A stretch of 64,000 nucleotides of DNA from Rhizobium halophilum (GCF_021648825.1 NZ_JAKJHS010000001.1:620001-684000), one strand, 5' to 3'; positions 35,537 through 45,020 are shown, counted from the stretch's first letter. The notes: a model not told the origin generated them from the letters alone. Translations and numbers: made by a program.

Positions 35537-37003
35537 TCAATGCGTTTCCGCATGGGCCTCGGGCCTACGGCGGTGCTGCTCGGGATCGTCCTCTTCGGCA
35601 ACGGCGGGCGCGTGGGCTGGTTCTGCCTGGGCTGGCTCCGCATGAGCGGGCTTCGCATGGGCGGCTGCGACGCCATGGGCCTCTTCTGCCTTCGCTTCCT
35701 CGCCGCTACGGCTGGAGTCCGCGCTCGTTTCAGTGTCATCTTTCAGCTTCAGCGGCTGGGCGCGCATCTTGGCGAGCCAGGCGGCGCCATGATCATCGGC
35801 CTTCGTCTCGGCGGCCGGAGCAGGAGTGGCGTCCTCAGTTGCATGGGGCGGCCCGACGATATCGGGCTGCTCAGCCGCGTCAGCAGCATGTTCGGGCGCT
35901 TTGGATTCCTTAGCCTGGTGCTCGCTGGATCCGAGACCGACATAGCCCTTGACGGTATCAAGCCAGCCTTTGTCCGCCGGAGCTGCTTCTGCGGCATCGG
36001 CGGCCTTTTCCTGCGCCGCATGCGGCTCAGCCGAGGCATGTTGTGCCGGCTCTGCCGCTGCTCCGTGTGCAGGCTCCAAGGGTTCGTCCCCCGGCGGTTC
36101 GTGACCGGCGGATGCGGTGTCGCCGTGACCGTCGGCAGCCGGCTCGGCACCAAGCCCCACCATACCCATCAATGAAGCCAACATCCCAGGCTTTTCTTCA
36201 CCGCCGTGCTTGGCGACCGGGACCTCTTCGCCATGACCTTCGGCGGGCGTGCCGTGGCCGTCAGCCGCGGGTTCGCTTCCATGAGCGCCCCCGCCATGGG
36301 CATCACCGTGTGCCTTCTCTTCCCCGTCGCTGACAGTTTCTCCGTGACCTGATGGTGCATGATGGCCCTTCTCGGAACCATGACCCTTGTCTGCACCGTG
36401 GCCGCCCGAAGAACCGTGACCGTCTGCGCCTTCAACCACCGGCTCGAGGCAATCGGCAGTATCAGTCAATGCGGCCGACAGGTGCTCGGCATCTTCCTGC
36501 GGCAGATCGATCCGCAGGCCCCAGAACGCGCCGGTATCGTCCGGCATGCCGTCGACGTAATAGGCAGTCAGCGGCTGGACCGAAAGGCCCTCCGGTGCCT
36601 TGCTGACATCCGGCATATAGACCACCTGGGCACCGATCGCGCGACCGCGCATCTTCGCCCGATCCGTTGGCCCCGCCTTGTCGAGCACGGTCACCTGGAC
36701 AAGGTCCGAATGCTCCGCCTCCTGCACCTTGCGGGCAACGCGCAACGCAGTCTTCAGGCGTGCGACGCCATCGCCCGGCTCATTGGTGGTGACGTATTTG
36801 CGGATCCAGTAGCGGTCCGCCTTCTTGATCTTGATCGTTTCGAGGGTGGTGCATTCCAGGCCGTTGATGTCCGCGTAGGACGGGCCGAGCAGCTTGTCGG
36901 CGCCGATGTAGACTGCAGCCGCGCCGCTGCCGCCGCCGAGCACCGTCACACCGCCGATGATGAGGAGAAATGTCCGCGACAGCCGGATCTTGAAACCCTT
37001 CAC
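35537..37003 (-). CDS. His-rich, membrane-anchored protein divergent from sitABCD
   Basis: 488 residues. A short basic N-terminus and one membrane helix (about 10-35, TFLLIIGGVTVLGG) are followed by a compact domain (about 40-200, two cysteines) and a roughly 290-residue low-complexity tail rich in His, Ala, Gly and Glu. The tail holds about 28 histidines, many as GHG or AH repeats, and two similar short amphipathic segments ending GLG (MLASLMGMVGLG and WLDTVKGYVGLG). I recognise no family. GTG at 37003 is chosen because GGAG lies eight bases upstream; GTG at 37036 has none. Its position opposite a Mn/Zn importer suggests metal binding, but this is inference. Confidence 0.7.
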   Translation of the reverse strand: MKGFKIRLSRTFLLIIGGVTVLGGGSGAAAVYIGADKLLGPSYADINGLECTTLETIKIKKADRYWIRKYVTTNEPGDGVARLKTALRVARKVQEAEHSDLVQVTVLDKAGPTDRAKMRGRAIGAQVVYMPDVSKAPEGLSVQPLTAYYVDGMPDDTGAFWGLRIDLPQEDAEHLSAALTDTADCLEPVVEGADGHGSSGGHGADKGHGSEKGHHAPSGHGETVSDGEEKAHGDAHGGGAHGSEPAADGHGTPAEGHGEEVPVAKHGGEEKPGMLASLMGMVGLGAEPAADGHGDTASAGHEPPGDEPLEPAHGAAAEPAQHASAEPHAAQEKAADAAEAAPADKGWLDTVKGYVGLGSSEHQAKESKAPEHAADAAEQPDIVGPPHATEDATPAPAAETKADDHGAAWLAKMRAQPLKLKDDTETSADSSRSGEEAKAEEAHGVAAAHAKPAHAEPAQAEPAHAPAVAEEDDPEQHRRRPEAHAETH

Positions 37004-37115
37004 GCGCCGAACTCCGACATGCCAACCCCACTTCACGCAATACCGATGGAATTCGGAACGGAGCTTCCCTCAATCGTCTTTAGAAACATTTAAGAGAGCT
37101 TACTGCACCCATTTC

Positions 37116-37130
37116 TGCGAATGATTTGCA
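37116..37130. promoter_or_regulatory. Mur/Fur-like box, upstream
   Basis: TGCGAATGATTTGCA is a 15-bp palindrome with one mismatched pair, in the gap between the His-rich gene and sitA. The TGCAAAT/ATTTGCA halves resemble rhizobial Mur-responsive sites. Confidence 0.5.
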
Positions 37131-37136
37131 ATAGCG

Positions 37137-37164
37137 TTGACAGGCGTGAAACCGTCGCTAAGTT
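37137..37164 (+). promoter_or_regulatory. sit operon promoter
   Basis: TTGACA (37137-37142) and TAAGTT (37159-37164), 16 bp apart, lie between the two Mur-like boxes. The downstream box begins four bases past the -10, where a bound repressor would block transcription. Confidence 0.5.
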
Positions 37165-37167
37165 GGA

Positions 37168-37184
37168 TTGCAAATGAATTGCAA
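37168..37184. promoter_or_regulatory. Mur/Fur-like box over the sit transcription start
   Basis: TTGCAAATGAATTGCAA is a 17-bp palindrome with one mismatched pair. It resembles the manganese-responsive elements bound by the Fur homologue Mur at sitABCD in rhizobia. Confidence 0.6.
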
Positions 37185-37200
37185 GAAGGATCGTCACTCC

Positions 37201-38094
37201 GTGCCACGCCTCTCTAAGCTGATCATCATCGCCGGTGCACTTCTCTACGCTCTGCCCGCTGCCAGCTGGGCACAAGAGAAGCCAAAGGTCGTCACCACCT
37301 TCACGGTGATCGCCGACATGGCCCGCAATGTTGCAGGCGACGCCGCCGAGGTGGAGAGCATCACCAAGCCGGGCGCCGAGATCCACAACTACCAGCCCAC
37401 CCCCCGCGACCTATTGCGCGCCCGCGACGCTGACCTGGTGCTGCGCAACGGTCTGAACCTCGAGCTGTGGTTCGAGAAGTTCCTTGCCAATCTCGGCGAC
37501 GTGCCGAGCGTGACGGTTTCGGACGGCGTCGAGCCAGTGGCAATTGCGGGGGGCGCCTATGAGGGCAAGCCCAATCCTCATGCCTGGATGTCACCGGACA
37601 ACGCGATCATCTACGTTGACAACATTCGCAAGGGACTGACGGAGATCGATCCAGAGAATGCGGCCGTCTACGAAGCCAATGCCAAGGCCTATACCGACAA
37701 GATCCGTGCCGCAGTCGACCCCATCCGCGCAGAACTTGGTGCGCTGCCGGAAGAGAAGCGCTGGCTCGTGACGAGCGAGGGTGCCTTCTCCTATCTCGCT
37801 CGTGATTTCAGCCTCAAGGAGCTCTATCTCTGGCCCGTCAACGCCGACAGCCAGGGAACCCCGCAGCAGGTCCGCTCCGTCATCGACGCGATGAACGAGC
37901 ACGACATCGAGGTGATCTTCAGCGAAAGCACGGTCTCTCCCGACCCGGCCGAACAGGTGGCACGCGAAACCGGTGCGCGTTACGGCGGCATTCTTTTCGT
38001 CGACTCGCTGAGCGATGCCGACGGCCCGGTGCCGACATATCTTGACCTCTTGCGCGTCACCGCCAGCAGGATTGCCGAAGGTCTTGCCGGATGA
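37201..38094 (+). CDS. sitA: Manganese/zinc ABC transporter substrate-binding protein
   Basis: 297 residues, cluster A-I metal-binding protein. Signal peptide 1-24 (ending SWA). The four expected metal ligands are present: His62 (IHNYQPTP), His127 (NPHAWM), Glu193 (SEGAFSY) and Asp268 (FVDSLS). Two His, one Glu and one Asp is the manganese-type set, as opposed to the three-His zinc ZnuA set, and there is no His-rich loop. Start GTG at 37201 with AAGGA ten bases upstream; the ATG at 37174 lies inside the Mur-like box. Its stop overlaps sitB. Confidence 0.93.
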   Translation: MPRLSKLIIIAGALLYALPAASWAQEKPKVVTTFTVIADMARNVAGDAAEVESITKPGAEIHNYQPTPRDLLRARDADLVLRNGLNLELWFEKFLANLGDVPSVTVSDGVEPVAIAGGAYEGKPNPHAWMSPDNAIIYVDNIRKGLTEIDPENAAVYEANAKAYTDKIRAAVDPIRAELGALPEEKRWLVTSEGAFSYLARDFSLKELYLWPVNADSQGTPQQVRSVIDAMNEHDIEVIFSESTVSPDPAEQVARETGARYGGILFVDSLSDADGPVPTYLDLLRVTASRIAEGLAG

Positions 38095-38981
38095 TCATGG
38101 GCAAGAAGCGGCCACAGGAAGGCGGTCTCGTCGTCGACGATATCACGGTGGCCTACCGAAGCGGATTGACGGCTCTGCGCCACGCGAGCTTCTCAGTCCC
38201 GCGGGGGACGATCACCGCACTCGTCGGCGTCAACGGCGCCGGCAAGTCGACACTCTTCAAGGCGATCATGGGTTTCGTCCCGCTTGCCGAAGGAACCGTG
38301 CAGATCCTGGGAATGCCGGCGCGCGAGGCACTGAAGAAGAATCTTGTCGCCTATGTTCCGCAGTCCGAGGAAGTGGACTGGAACTTCCCGGTCCTTGTCG
38401 AGGACGTGGTGATGATGGGCCGCTACGGCCACATGAACTTCCTACGCATTCCCTCCCGCCGCGACCACGACATGGTGACCGAGGCGCTGAAGCGGGTGAA
38501 CATGGAGGAGGTCCGCAAGCGGCAGATCGGCGAGCTTTCCGGCGGCCAGCGCAAGCGGGTGTTCCTGGCGCGCGCGCTGGCGCAGGAAGGCCAGGTCATC
38601 CTGCTCGACGAGCCCTTCACCGGGGTTGACGTGACCACCGAGGAACAGATCATCGCGCTTCTGCGCAGCCTGCGGGACGAAGGGCGGGTGATGCTGGTCT
38701 CGACCCATAATCTCGGCAGCGTACCGGACTTCTGCGACCGCACCGTCTTCGTCAAGGGGACCGTGCTCGCCCATGGCAGGACCGAAGACACCTTCAACGA
38801 ACAGAACCTGGAGATGGCCTTCGGCGGCGTGCTGCGCCATTTCATTCTGGGCGGGCCCGAGCTGCACGACGATGAAGACGCACGCCATGTCCGCGTTATC
38901 ACCGACGACGAGCGGCCTTACGTGACCTATGGCAACGGCGCACAGAAGAAGGAAACGGTCGGTGCTCCAGACGCTTCTTGA
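38091..38981 (+). CDS. sitB: Manganese/zinc ABC transporter ATP-binding protein
   Basis: 296 residues, single ABC domain: Walker [10 protein letters not shown] (46-54), signature LSGGQRKR, Walker [13 protein letters not shown] and H-loop VSTHNLG. ATGA overlap with sitA. The C-terminal extension beyond residue 235 ([26 protein letters not shown]) is acidic and His-containing and is typical of the rhizobial SitB. Confidence 0.94.
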   Translation: MIMGKKRPQEGGLVVDDITVAYRSGLTALRHASFSVPRGTITALVGVNGAGKSTLFKAIMGFVPLAEGTVQILGMPAREALKKNLVAYVPQSEEVDWNFPVLVEDVVMMGRYGHMNFLRIPSRRDHDMVTEALKRVNMEEVRKRQIGELSGGQRKRVFLARALAQEGQVILLDEPFTGVDVTTEEQIIALLRSLRDEGRVMLVSTHNLGSVPDFCDRTVFVKGTVLAHGRTEDTFNEQNLEMAFGGVLRHFILGGPELHDDEDARHVRVITDDERPYVTYGNGAQKKETVGAPDAS

Positions 38982-39822
38982 GCCCTTCACCTACGACTAT
39001 ATGCTGAACGCGATCTGGGTGAGCGCGCTGGTCGGCGGCGTCTGCGGCTTCCTGTCAGCTTATCTGATGCTGAAGGGCTGGTCGCTGATCGGCGACGCGC
39101 TCTCCCATTCGATCGTGCCGGGCGTTGCCGGCGCCTATATGCTCGGTCTGCCCTTCGCCCTCGGCGCCTTCATCTCCGGCGGGCTTGCGGCCGGTGCAAT
39201 GCTGTTCCTCAATCAGCGCACCCGGCTGAAGGAGGACGCCATCATCGGGCTGATCTTCACCTCCTTCTTCGGTCTGGGGCTCTTCATGGTGTCTCTGTCG
39301 CCGACCTCGGTGAACATCCAGACCATCGTGCTCGGCAACATCCTCGCCATCACGCCGGAAGACACACTGCAGCTGGTTATCATCGGCGGCGTCAGCCTCG
39401 CCATCCTTGCCGCCAAGTGGAAGGATCTGATGGTCGCCTTCTTCGACGAGAACCACGCCCGGTCGATTGGGCTGAAGCCGGATCGCCTGAAGGTGCTGTT
39501 CTTCACGCTGCTTGCCGCGTCCACGGTTGCCGCACTGCAGACGGTCGGCGCCTTTCTGGTGATCGCCATGGTCGTGACGCCAGGTGCCACCGGCTATCTG
39601 CTGACGGACCGTTTCCAGCGGGTGATTCTGCTTGGTCTCGTTATCGGTGCCGGAACGAGCTTCGTCGGCGCCTATCTCAGCTATTACCTTGATGGCGCAA
39701 CCGGCGGCATCATCGTTGTGCTGCAGACACTGATCTTCCTGCTTGCCTTCGTCTTCGCGCCGAAGCACGGGATGTTGGCTTCCCGGCGGCGCCTGCGGCA
39801 GAACCTTGAGGAAACGGCATGA
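38962..39822 (+). CDS. sitC: Manganese/zinc ABC transporter permease
   Basis: 286 residues, about eight membrane helices, ABC-3 permease family. [22 protein letters not shown] matches the first conserved block. The GTG at 38962 is preferred (AAGGA eight bases upstream, matching the family N-terminus); the ATG at 38929 would give 297 residues. Overlaps sitB by 20 bp. Confidence 0.92.
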   Translation: MLQTLLEPFTYDYMLNAIWVSALVGGVCGFLSAYLMLKGWSLIGDALSHSIVPGVAGAYMLGLPFALGAFISGGLAAGAMLFLNQRTRLKEDAIIGLIFTSFFGLGLFMVSLSPTSVNIQTIVLGNILAITPEDTLQLVIIGGVSLAILAAKWKDLMVAFFDENHARSIGLKPDRLKVLFFTLLAASTVAALQTVGAFLVIAMVVTPGATGYLLTDRFQRVILLGLVIGAGTSFVGAYLSYYLDGATGGIIVVLQTLIFLLAFVFAPKHGMLASRRRLRQNLEETA

Positions 39823-40670
39823 GCGGTTTTCTCGATTTCGTCGATCTCGCGACGTTCCCCTTCCAGATCGACTTCATGCAGCGCGCCTTCATCGTGACGC
39901 AGTTGATCGCGATCCCGATGGCGATCCTCTCCTGCTTCCTCGTGCTGAAGGGCTGGTCGCTGATGGGGGACGCGGTATCCCACGCGGTGTTTCCTGGCAT
40001 CGTGCTGGCCTATATCTTTTCGATCCCGCTGGCGATCGGTGCCTTCGCCGCTGGCATGTTCTGCGCCGTGGCGACCGGGTTTCTACAGGAAAACAGCCGG
40101 ATTAAGGAGGATACGGTGCTCGGCATCGTCTTTTCCGGCATGTTCGGCTTGGGGCTGGTGCTCTACGTCCAGGTGCAGAGCGACGTCCATCTCGACCACA
40201 TCCTGTTCGGAGACATGCTTGGCATCATGCCGCGCGACCTGATCGAGACGGGGTTGATCGCTCTCTTCGCGACCCTCTTCCTGGTCGTCCGGCGCAAGGA
40301 TCTGCTGGTACAGTCCTTCGACGAACAACACGCCAAGGCGATCGGCTTGCCGACGCGGTTGCTGCATTACGGCCTGCTGACGGTGCTGTCGCTGACGGTG
40401 GTGGGCGCGCTGAAGGCCGTCGGCATCATCCTGTCGGTGGCGATGGTGGTGGCGCCCGGCGCCATCGCCTTCCTTCTCACCCGCCGCTTCGGTCCAATGC
40501 TGCTGGTCGCCGTCGCCATCGCGGCGGGGAGCTCGCTCCTCGGCATCTACATCAGCTTCTTTCTCGACAGTGCGCCGGCGCCCACCATCGTGCTTCTGAT
40601 GACGGCGCTCTTCATCTTCGCATTCGTCAAGACGATGCTGGAAAACCGCGGGAAGCCGGCCGCAACGTGA
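39819..40670 (+). CDS. sitD: Manganese/zinc ABC transporter permease
   Basis: 283 residues, second ABC-3 permease, paralogous to SitC with the matching block FLVLKGWSLMGDAVSHAVFPG. ATGA overlap with sitC. The four sit genes form one translationally coupled operon that imports Mn(II), probably controlled by Mur boxes upstream of sitA. Confidence 0.93.
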   Translation: MSGFLDFVDLATFPFQIDFMQRAFIVTQLIAIPMAILSCFLVLKGWSLMGDAVSHAVFPGIVLAYIFSIPLAIGAFAAGMFCAVATGFLQENSRIKEDTVLGIVFSGMFGLGLVLYVQVQSDVHLDHILFGDMLGIMPRDLIETGLIALFATLFLVVRRKDLLVQSFDEQHAKAIGLPTRLLHYGLLTVLSLTVVGALKAVGIILSVAMVVAPGAIAFLLTRRFGPMLLVAVAIAAGSSLLGIYISFFLDSAPAPTIVLLMTALFIFAFVKTMLENRGKPAAT

Positions 40671-40680
40671 TCCCGAACAC

Positions 40681-40707
40681 GAAAACGGCCCGCCTGCGGG
40701 CGAGCCG
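40681..40707 (-). terminator. Intrinsic terminator of the tal gene
   Basis: On the minus strand GCCCG-CAGG-CGGGC (40701-40688), extended by outer ACGGC/GCCGT pairs, precedes TTTTCGTG. It sits 26-53 bp past the tal stop and about 10 bp past the convergent sitD stop. Confidence 0.7.
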
Positions 40708-40733
40708 TCCTGCATGTTGCCGAAGCTGAAGGT

Positions 40734-41693
40734 CTAGGCGGCAGCCAGTTCCTTCTTCACCATCTCGCGCAGCGCCACGAGGTCCTTGGCGAAGGAGCGG
40801 ATGCCTTCGGCAAGCTTCTCCGTCGCCATGGCATCTTCGTTCAGCATCCAGCGGAACTTCTTCTCGTCGATCGGCTGGAAGGCGTCTTCGGTGATGTTGT
40901 CTGGCGAGAGCTTGCGCTCCAGCGTGCCCTGATCCTTGTCAAGCTCGTCGAGCAGCGCCGGGCTGATCGTCAGGCGGTCGCAGCCGGCCAGCGCTTCGAT
41001 CTCGCCCGCGTTGCGGAAGGAGGCACCCATGACGATCGTATCGATTCCGTTTGCCTTGTAGTAGTTGTAGATCTGGCGCACCGAGACGACGCCCGGATCC
41101 GTCTCTGCCGTGTACTCCTGCCCGGTCGACTTCTTGTACCAGTCGAGGATGCGGCCGACGAAGGGCGAGATCAGGAAGACCTTTGCATCCGCGCAGGCAA
41201 TTGCCTGTGCCTTTGAGAAGAGCAGCGTCAGATTGCAATCGATGCCTTCTGTCTGCAGAACTTCCGCGGCCTTGATACCTTCCCAGGTGGAGGCCAGCTT
41301 GATCAGGATGCGCTCGCGATCGATGCCGCGCTCCTTGTAGGCTGCGATGATCCCGCGTGCCTTGGCGATCGAGGCTTCCGTGTCGAAGGAGAGATCGGCG
41401 TCGACTTCGGTCGAAACGCGGCCCGGAACGATGTTGGCGAGCGCTGCACCGACCGAGATCGCCAGACGATCCGCAACAGCCGCGATGACTGCATCCGACC
41501 CACCATTCTGCGTCTTGCCCCAGATGATCGCTTCCTTGACCGCATCAGCAAACATCGGTGTGCCGAGCGCTTTCAACACAATCGTCGGGTTGGTGGTGCA
41601 ATCCACCGGCTTCAAGCGAGTGACCGCTTCGATATCGCCGGTGTCGGCGACAACCGTGGTCATGGAACGGAGCTGTTCGAGTTTGGAGGTCAT
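40734..41693 (-). CDS. tal: Transaldolase
   Basis: 319 residues, subfamily 1. Schiff-base lysine in the IKLASTWEG block (about 131-139), with [10 protein letters not shown] (about 32-41) and the [10 protein letters not shown] signature. It transfers dihydroxyacetone units in the non-oxidative pentose phosphate pathway, linking the xylose and polyol operons to glycolytic intermediates. ATG at 41693; an 18-codon extension is rejected. Convergent with sitD and divergent from a SorC-type regulator. Confidence 0.95.
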   Translation of the reverse strand: MTSKLEQLRSMTTVVADTGDIEAVTRLKPVDCTTNPTIVLKALGTPMFADAVKEAIIWGKTQNGGSDAVIAAVADRLAISVGAALANIVPGRVSTEVDADLSFDTEASIAKARGIIAAYKERGIDRERILIKLASTWEGIKAAEVLQTEGIDCNLTLLFSKAQAIACADAKVFLISPFVGRILDWYKKSTGQEYTAETDPGVVSVRQIYNYYKANGIDTIVMGASFRNAGEIEALAGCDRLTISPALLDELDKDQGTLERKLSPDNITEDAFQPIDEKKFRWMLNEDAMATEKLAEGIRSFAKDLVALREMVKKELAAA

Positions 41694-41867
41694 CCCGGCA
41701 TTTCCCTTGAGAGAGTGGTGAGGCGAGTGTTCAACGTCCATCCGCAACGGGCGTTCAATGATGACCGACTATCACCAGCCGATCATGGCGAAGTCAAGAC
41801 ATTTGCGCATTTCAATCGACATAAGTATCATGGCGGACGATTGCATGGCGCACGCAACGAGATCCAA

Positions 41868-42875
41868 TTGGCAAAACTGAGACGCGAAACACATCCGAGC
41901 ATTTCCGAAGCATCCTCGCTCCGCCTGCGGGCGGCCTGGCTTTATTACAACCAGGGCCTGACGCAGAAGGATGTGGCGGAACGGCTGGGGATCAGCCGCT
42001 CGACGGTGATCCGCATGCTCGACGAGGCGATGAAGCGCTCGGAGGTACAGATCTGGATCAATGCCGGCGTGGACGACTGTCTGGCGCTCGCGACGCAACT
42101 GGAAGAGGCTTACGGGCTGGACGAGGCAATCGTGGTCCCCGAAACGCGCGACACGAGCGCGGAGGCCCTTGCCGGCGCTGTTGGGCTGGCGCTTGGCGAA
42201 TTCCTGTCGGAGGTCATCCAGGACAATATGACGATCGGCGTCGGCTGGGGGCGGACGATGACCGCTTCGCTTTCGAGCTTCCGCCCGCCACGCCGTCAGG
42301 GCTGCAAGGTGGTCTCGCTGCTGGGCGGCATCGTCGCCGTGCACCAAACCAACCCCATCGACTACACCTGGCGGCTGGCGAGCCAGTTCGGTGCAGAGTG
42401 CTACATGTTCCTGGCACCGCTGCTGGTGGATTCCGTCAAGACGAAGCGGGCGCTGATCGAGGAATGCGGGCTGAAGACCATCTATGAACTGGCCGAAACC
42501 ATGGATCTTGCCGTGGTCAGCTGCGGCGACATCGGCCCGCATTCCACATCGCTTTCGGAAGGATTCATCTCGAAGGCGGAACTGGAGGAATTAATCGCCG
42601 CCGGCTGCGTCTGCGACACGATGTTCAATTTCCTCGACGCCGAGGGCCGCTCGGTGCGTCATCCGATCAACGAGCGTGTCATGTCCGTCGACCTGGACAC
42701 GCTGAAGAAGGCAAAGCACATCGTGCTTTCCTCCGGCGGCGCCCACCGCGCCGTGGCGATCCGCGCCACCATCCGCCGGGTCGGCTGCAACACGCTGATC
42801 ACGGACGAGACGGCGGCGCGGGAATTGCTGCGGATGGCTGGGGGCCCGGCGGCTCAACCGGCTTCGTCGCCGTAG
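41868..42875 (+). CDS. SorC/DeoR-type sugar-binding transcriptional regulator
   Basis: 335 residues from the TTG at 41868. Helix-turn-helix at about 14-50 (RLRAAWLYYNQGLTQKDVAERLGISRSTVIRML), then the SorC sugar-phosphate-binding domain (about 65-325) with VGVGWGRTM and VSCGDIG. The start is uncertain: the frame is open to 41715, but those residues do not look like the family and GAGA precedes the TTG. It is divergent from tal with about 174 bp between, so tal could be a target; no operator could be defined. The 3' end overlaps the convergent ParE-like gene by 22 bp. Confidence 0.82.
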   Translation: MAKLRRETHPSISEASSLRLRAAWLYYNQGLTQKDVAERLGISRSTVIRMLDEAMKRSEVQIWINAGVDDCLALATQLEEAYGLDEAIVVPETRDTSAEALAGAVGLALGEFLSEVIQDNMTIGVGWGRTMTASLSSFRPPRRQGCKVVSLLGGIVAVHQTNPIDYTWRLASQFGAECYMFLAPLLVDSVKTKRALIEECGLKTIYELAETMDLAVVSCGDIGPHSTSLSEGFISKAELEELIAAGCVCDTMFNFLDAEGRSVRHPINERVMSVDLDTLKKAKHIVLSSGGAHRAVAIRATIRRVGCNTLITDETAARELLRMAGGPAAQPASSP

Positions 42876-43228
42876 TGCCGAGGCAGGTGTCTCTGCACCT
42901 CCATCGCATCGTGAAGAACGCGCCCAATGCCGATAATGGACAGCTCGCTGCACCGATAGAGTATGAAATGGCGCGGCACCCGGACCCTTCCTGTCTCGTC
43001 CCGGCTTCGCTCTCTGCTGTTGCGCAGATGAAAGCTTCGGACGCCTCGTCCAAGCTCTTCTCGGGCTACTGATCCATTCCGTAAGGGATCTTCGGCAATA
43101 TCCCGAAGGGCGGCAACGATCAGACGCTCGTAACGCGATCGAGCCTCTGCCCCGAAGTCCTCGCTGGACTTGATGAGGATCTGGACGATGTCATTCTGCG
43201 CGGCAGCAGAAAGCCGGATGACCCACAT
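42854..43228 (-). CDS. ParE/RelE-superfamily toxin
   Basis: 124 residues, somewhat longer than the usual ~100. The ParE pattern is visible: VIRLSAAAQNDIVQILIKSSEDFGAEA, PLRNGSVAREELGRGVRSFHLR, and FILYRCSELSIIGIGRVLHDAMEVQRHL. ParE toxins poison gyrase; RelE relatives cut mRNA. Its ATG overlaps the antitoxin stop by one base (TGATG), and its 3' end overlaps the SorC gene on the other strand by 22 bp. Confidence 0.82.
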   Translation of the reverse strand: MWVIRLSAAAQNDIVQILIKSSEDFGAEARSRYERLIVAALRDIAEDPLRNGSVAREELGRGVRSFHLRNSRERSRDETGRVRVPRHFILYRCSELSIIGIGRVLHDAMEVQRHLPRHYGDEAG

Positions 43229-43524
43229 CAGCCGGAGGTACGCCTATCGGACGAGCCTTCTGCCGCCGTCCCCAAGTTCGCGAAAAGCTCTTCGAGCTCA
43301 TCTGCGCGAAGCTCGACATAGCGACCGGAATCGATGTCGGAAAAGCCTGCCGTCGCGGCTTGCTTTAGTGCGTGCAGCTTTGCGGCCTCGAGTTCTTCGC
43401 GCCGCTCGACCAAGCGAAGTCCTTCTCGCAAGACCTCACTAGCATTCTGATAACGCCCTTCGTTGATCAGGCGATCAATCATCTGCTGGTGATGATCTGT
43501 CAGTACGACGTTGCGAGTTGGCAT
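43228..43524 (-). CDS. ParD-like antitoxin
   Basis: 98 residues. Ribbon-helix-helix N-terminus (VVLTDHHQQMIDRLINEGRYQNASEVLREGLRLVE, about 6-40), then an acidic helical tail (about 45-85) that would bind the toxin. Antitoxin precedes toxin, the usual ParDE order, and they are translationally coupled. It likely represses its own promoter, upstream near 43525-43590. Confidence 0.85.
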   Translation of the reverse strand: MPTRNVVLTDHHQQMIDRLINEGRYQNASEVLREGLRLVERREELEAAKLHALKQAATAGFSDIDSGRYVELRADELEELFANLGTAAEGSSDRRTSG

Positions 43525-43591
43525 GGCAGCACCTGTCAGAGAATCAGCCCGTACAACCTATCACTGTTGGCAATATATGCCAATTCTTTCG

Positions 43592-44470
43592 CTAAGCCCC
43601 CGACTCCCACCCCAGCATCGCCCGCTTGCGCGTCAGTCCCCAATGGTAACCCGTCAGTGCGCCGCTCTTTCCGAGCGCCCGGTGACAGGGGACAACGAAG
43701 GAGATAGGGTTGCGACCGATGGCGGCGCCGACGGCGCGGCTGGCGCTTGGCTGACCGATCTCGCGGGCGACGTCGGAGTAAGTCACTGCCTTGCCGAACG
43801 GGATCTTCAACAGGCTCTGCCAGACCCGCACCTGGAAGTCCGAGCCGATTAGCACGACCTTCAGCGGCTGATCAGATGACCATTGAGCCCGATCGAAGAT
43901 ACGGCGGACATAAGGTGCGGTCGCCTCAAGATCCTCGACATAGGCGGCATTCGGCCAGCGGCAGGTCATGTCGTCGAGAGAGGCACGCTCGCCGCCGAGA
44001 TCGGCAAAGGCCAGACCGGCGAGCCCTCGATCGGTCGCCATGACAAGCGCGATCCCGAAGGGTGACGGATGGAAGCCGTAGCGGATGGTGAGCCCGCCGC
44101 CGCGCGCCTTCCATTCGCCGGGAGACATCGCCTCATGCGTCACGAACAGATCGTGCAACCGCCCCGGACCCGACAGGCCGACCTCATAGGAGGTCTCGAG
44201 CAATGGCAGGCCTTCCTTGCCGAGAAGTCGCTTTGCATGATCGATGGTGACCGCCTGCAGGAACGCCTTGGGCGACAGGCCCGCCCAGCGGGTGAAGACC
44301 TTCTGCAGCTGTGTCGGCGACTGGCCGAGTTCTGCTGCGATACTGTCTAGTGAGGGCTGCGCCCGGTAGTCGAGCGTGATCAGCTCGATCACCTTGCGCA
44401 CGATCTCGTAGTCGTCGCCTTCCGGCGTCACATCGAGTGCAGGTTCTGCGATCTGGGCAAGTGCGTTCAT
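43592..44470 (-). CDS. Ada-like AraC-HTH and methylated-DNA cysteine methyltransferase
   Basis: 292 residues: AraC-type helix-turn-helix (about 40-115), then an O6-alkylguanine transferase domain (about 130-290) with the acceptor Cys262 in VVPCHRALG. It lacks the N-terminal zinc/methyl-phosphotriester Cys domain of E. coli Ada, so it repairs O6-methylguanine but cannot sense phosphotriesters by the Ada mechanism. ATG at 44470; 61 open codons upstream are low-complexity and rejected. Confidence 0.9.
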   Translation of the reverse strand: MNALAQIAEPALDVTPEGDDYEIVRKVIELITLDYRAQPSLDSIAAELGQSPTQLQKVFTRWAGLSPKAFLQAVTIDHAKRLLGKEGLPLLETSYEVGLSGPGRLHDLFVTHEAMSPGEWKARGGGLTIRYGFHPSPFGIALVMATDRGLAGLAFADLGGERASLDDMTCRWPNAAYVEDLEATAPYVRRIFDRAQWSSDQPLKVVLIGSDFQVRVWQSLLKIPFGKAVTYSDVAREIGQPSASRAVGAAIGRNPISFVVPCHRALGKSGALTGYHWGLTRKRAMLGWESGA

Positions 44471-44537
44471 CGCTTCTCTCCTTTGCCCGACAAGATGATA
44501 CGCAAGCGCCGGCCGCGCCACCCGTTTCTTGCGATGA

Positions 44538-45020
44538 TCAAAGCCGTTGCGTGACGGTTGCCAGCGCGCCGCGGAAAGCCTTGGCGAAGCTTTCCCGATC
44601 CTCCGGGTTGAGGAAGGAGCCGATCTCCGTCCAGCGCCCCTCCCCCGTAACATACATGGAAGTGATACCGAACTCGTCGTGCCGGTTGACGCCGAAACGG
44701 GCCCAGAATGGGTTGAAGCGATGCTCCACTATCTTCCCCGCAGGAGAGAACTTGCGGATCGAGAGCTTGGTGCGTGTCACTGTCACTTCCTCGCGCGCGC
44801 GACCCGACCGGTAGCTCACCTTGAATGCGACATACAGGGCCAGGAAGTCGAGGCCGAGGAACAGCCCGATCGGCCAAGCGCCGGTAACAAGAAAGAAGAC
44901 GCCGTAGATGAGGCTGATGCCGCCCGTCAGGACGAGCAGGACGTGGAACCCCTTCCTGCCAAGCGATCGATAGGGCATCAATTCCGCGGCGAAAACGGGT
45001 TGATCATCGGTTGTCTGCAC
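44538..45020 (-). CDS. DUF2244 integral membrane protein
   Basis: 160 residues with two membrane helices (about 29-70) and a soluble C-terminal part containing SYRSGRAREEVTVT and RFNPFWARFGV, typical of DUF2244. Function unknown; in alphaproteobacteria it is often beside nth, as here (divergent, 36 bp from the nth start). GTG at 45020 with AAGG is preferred over TTG at 45047. Confidence 0.8.
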   Translation of the reverse strand: MQTTDDQPVFAAELMPYRSLGRKGFHVLLVLTGGISLIYGVFFLVTGAWPIGLFLGLDFLALYVAFKVSYRSGRAREEVTVTRTKLSIRKFSPAGKIVEHRFNPFWARFGVNRHDEFGITSMYVTGEGRWTEIGSFLNPEDRESFAKAFRGALATVTQRL

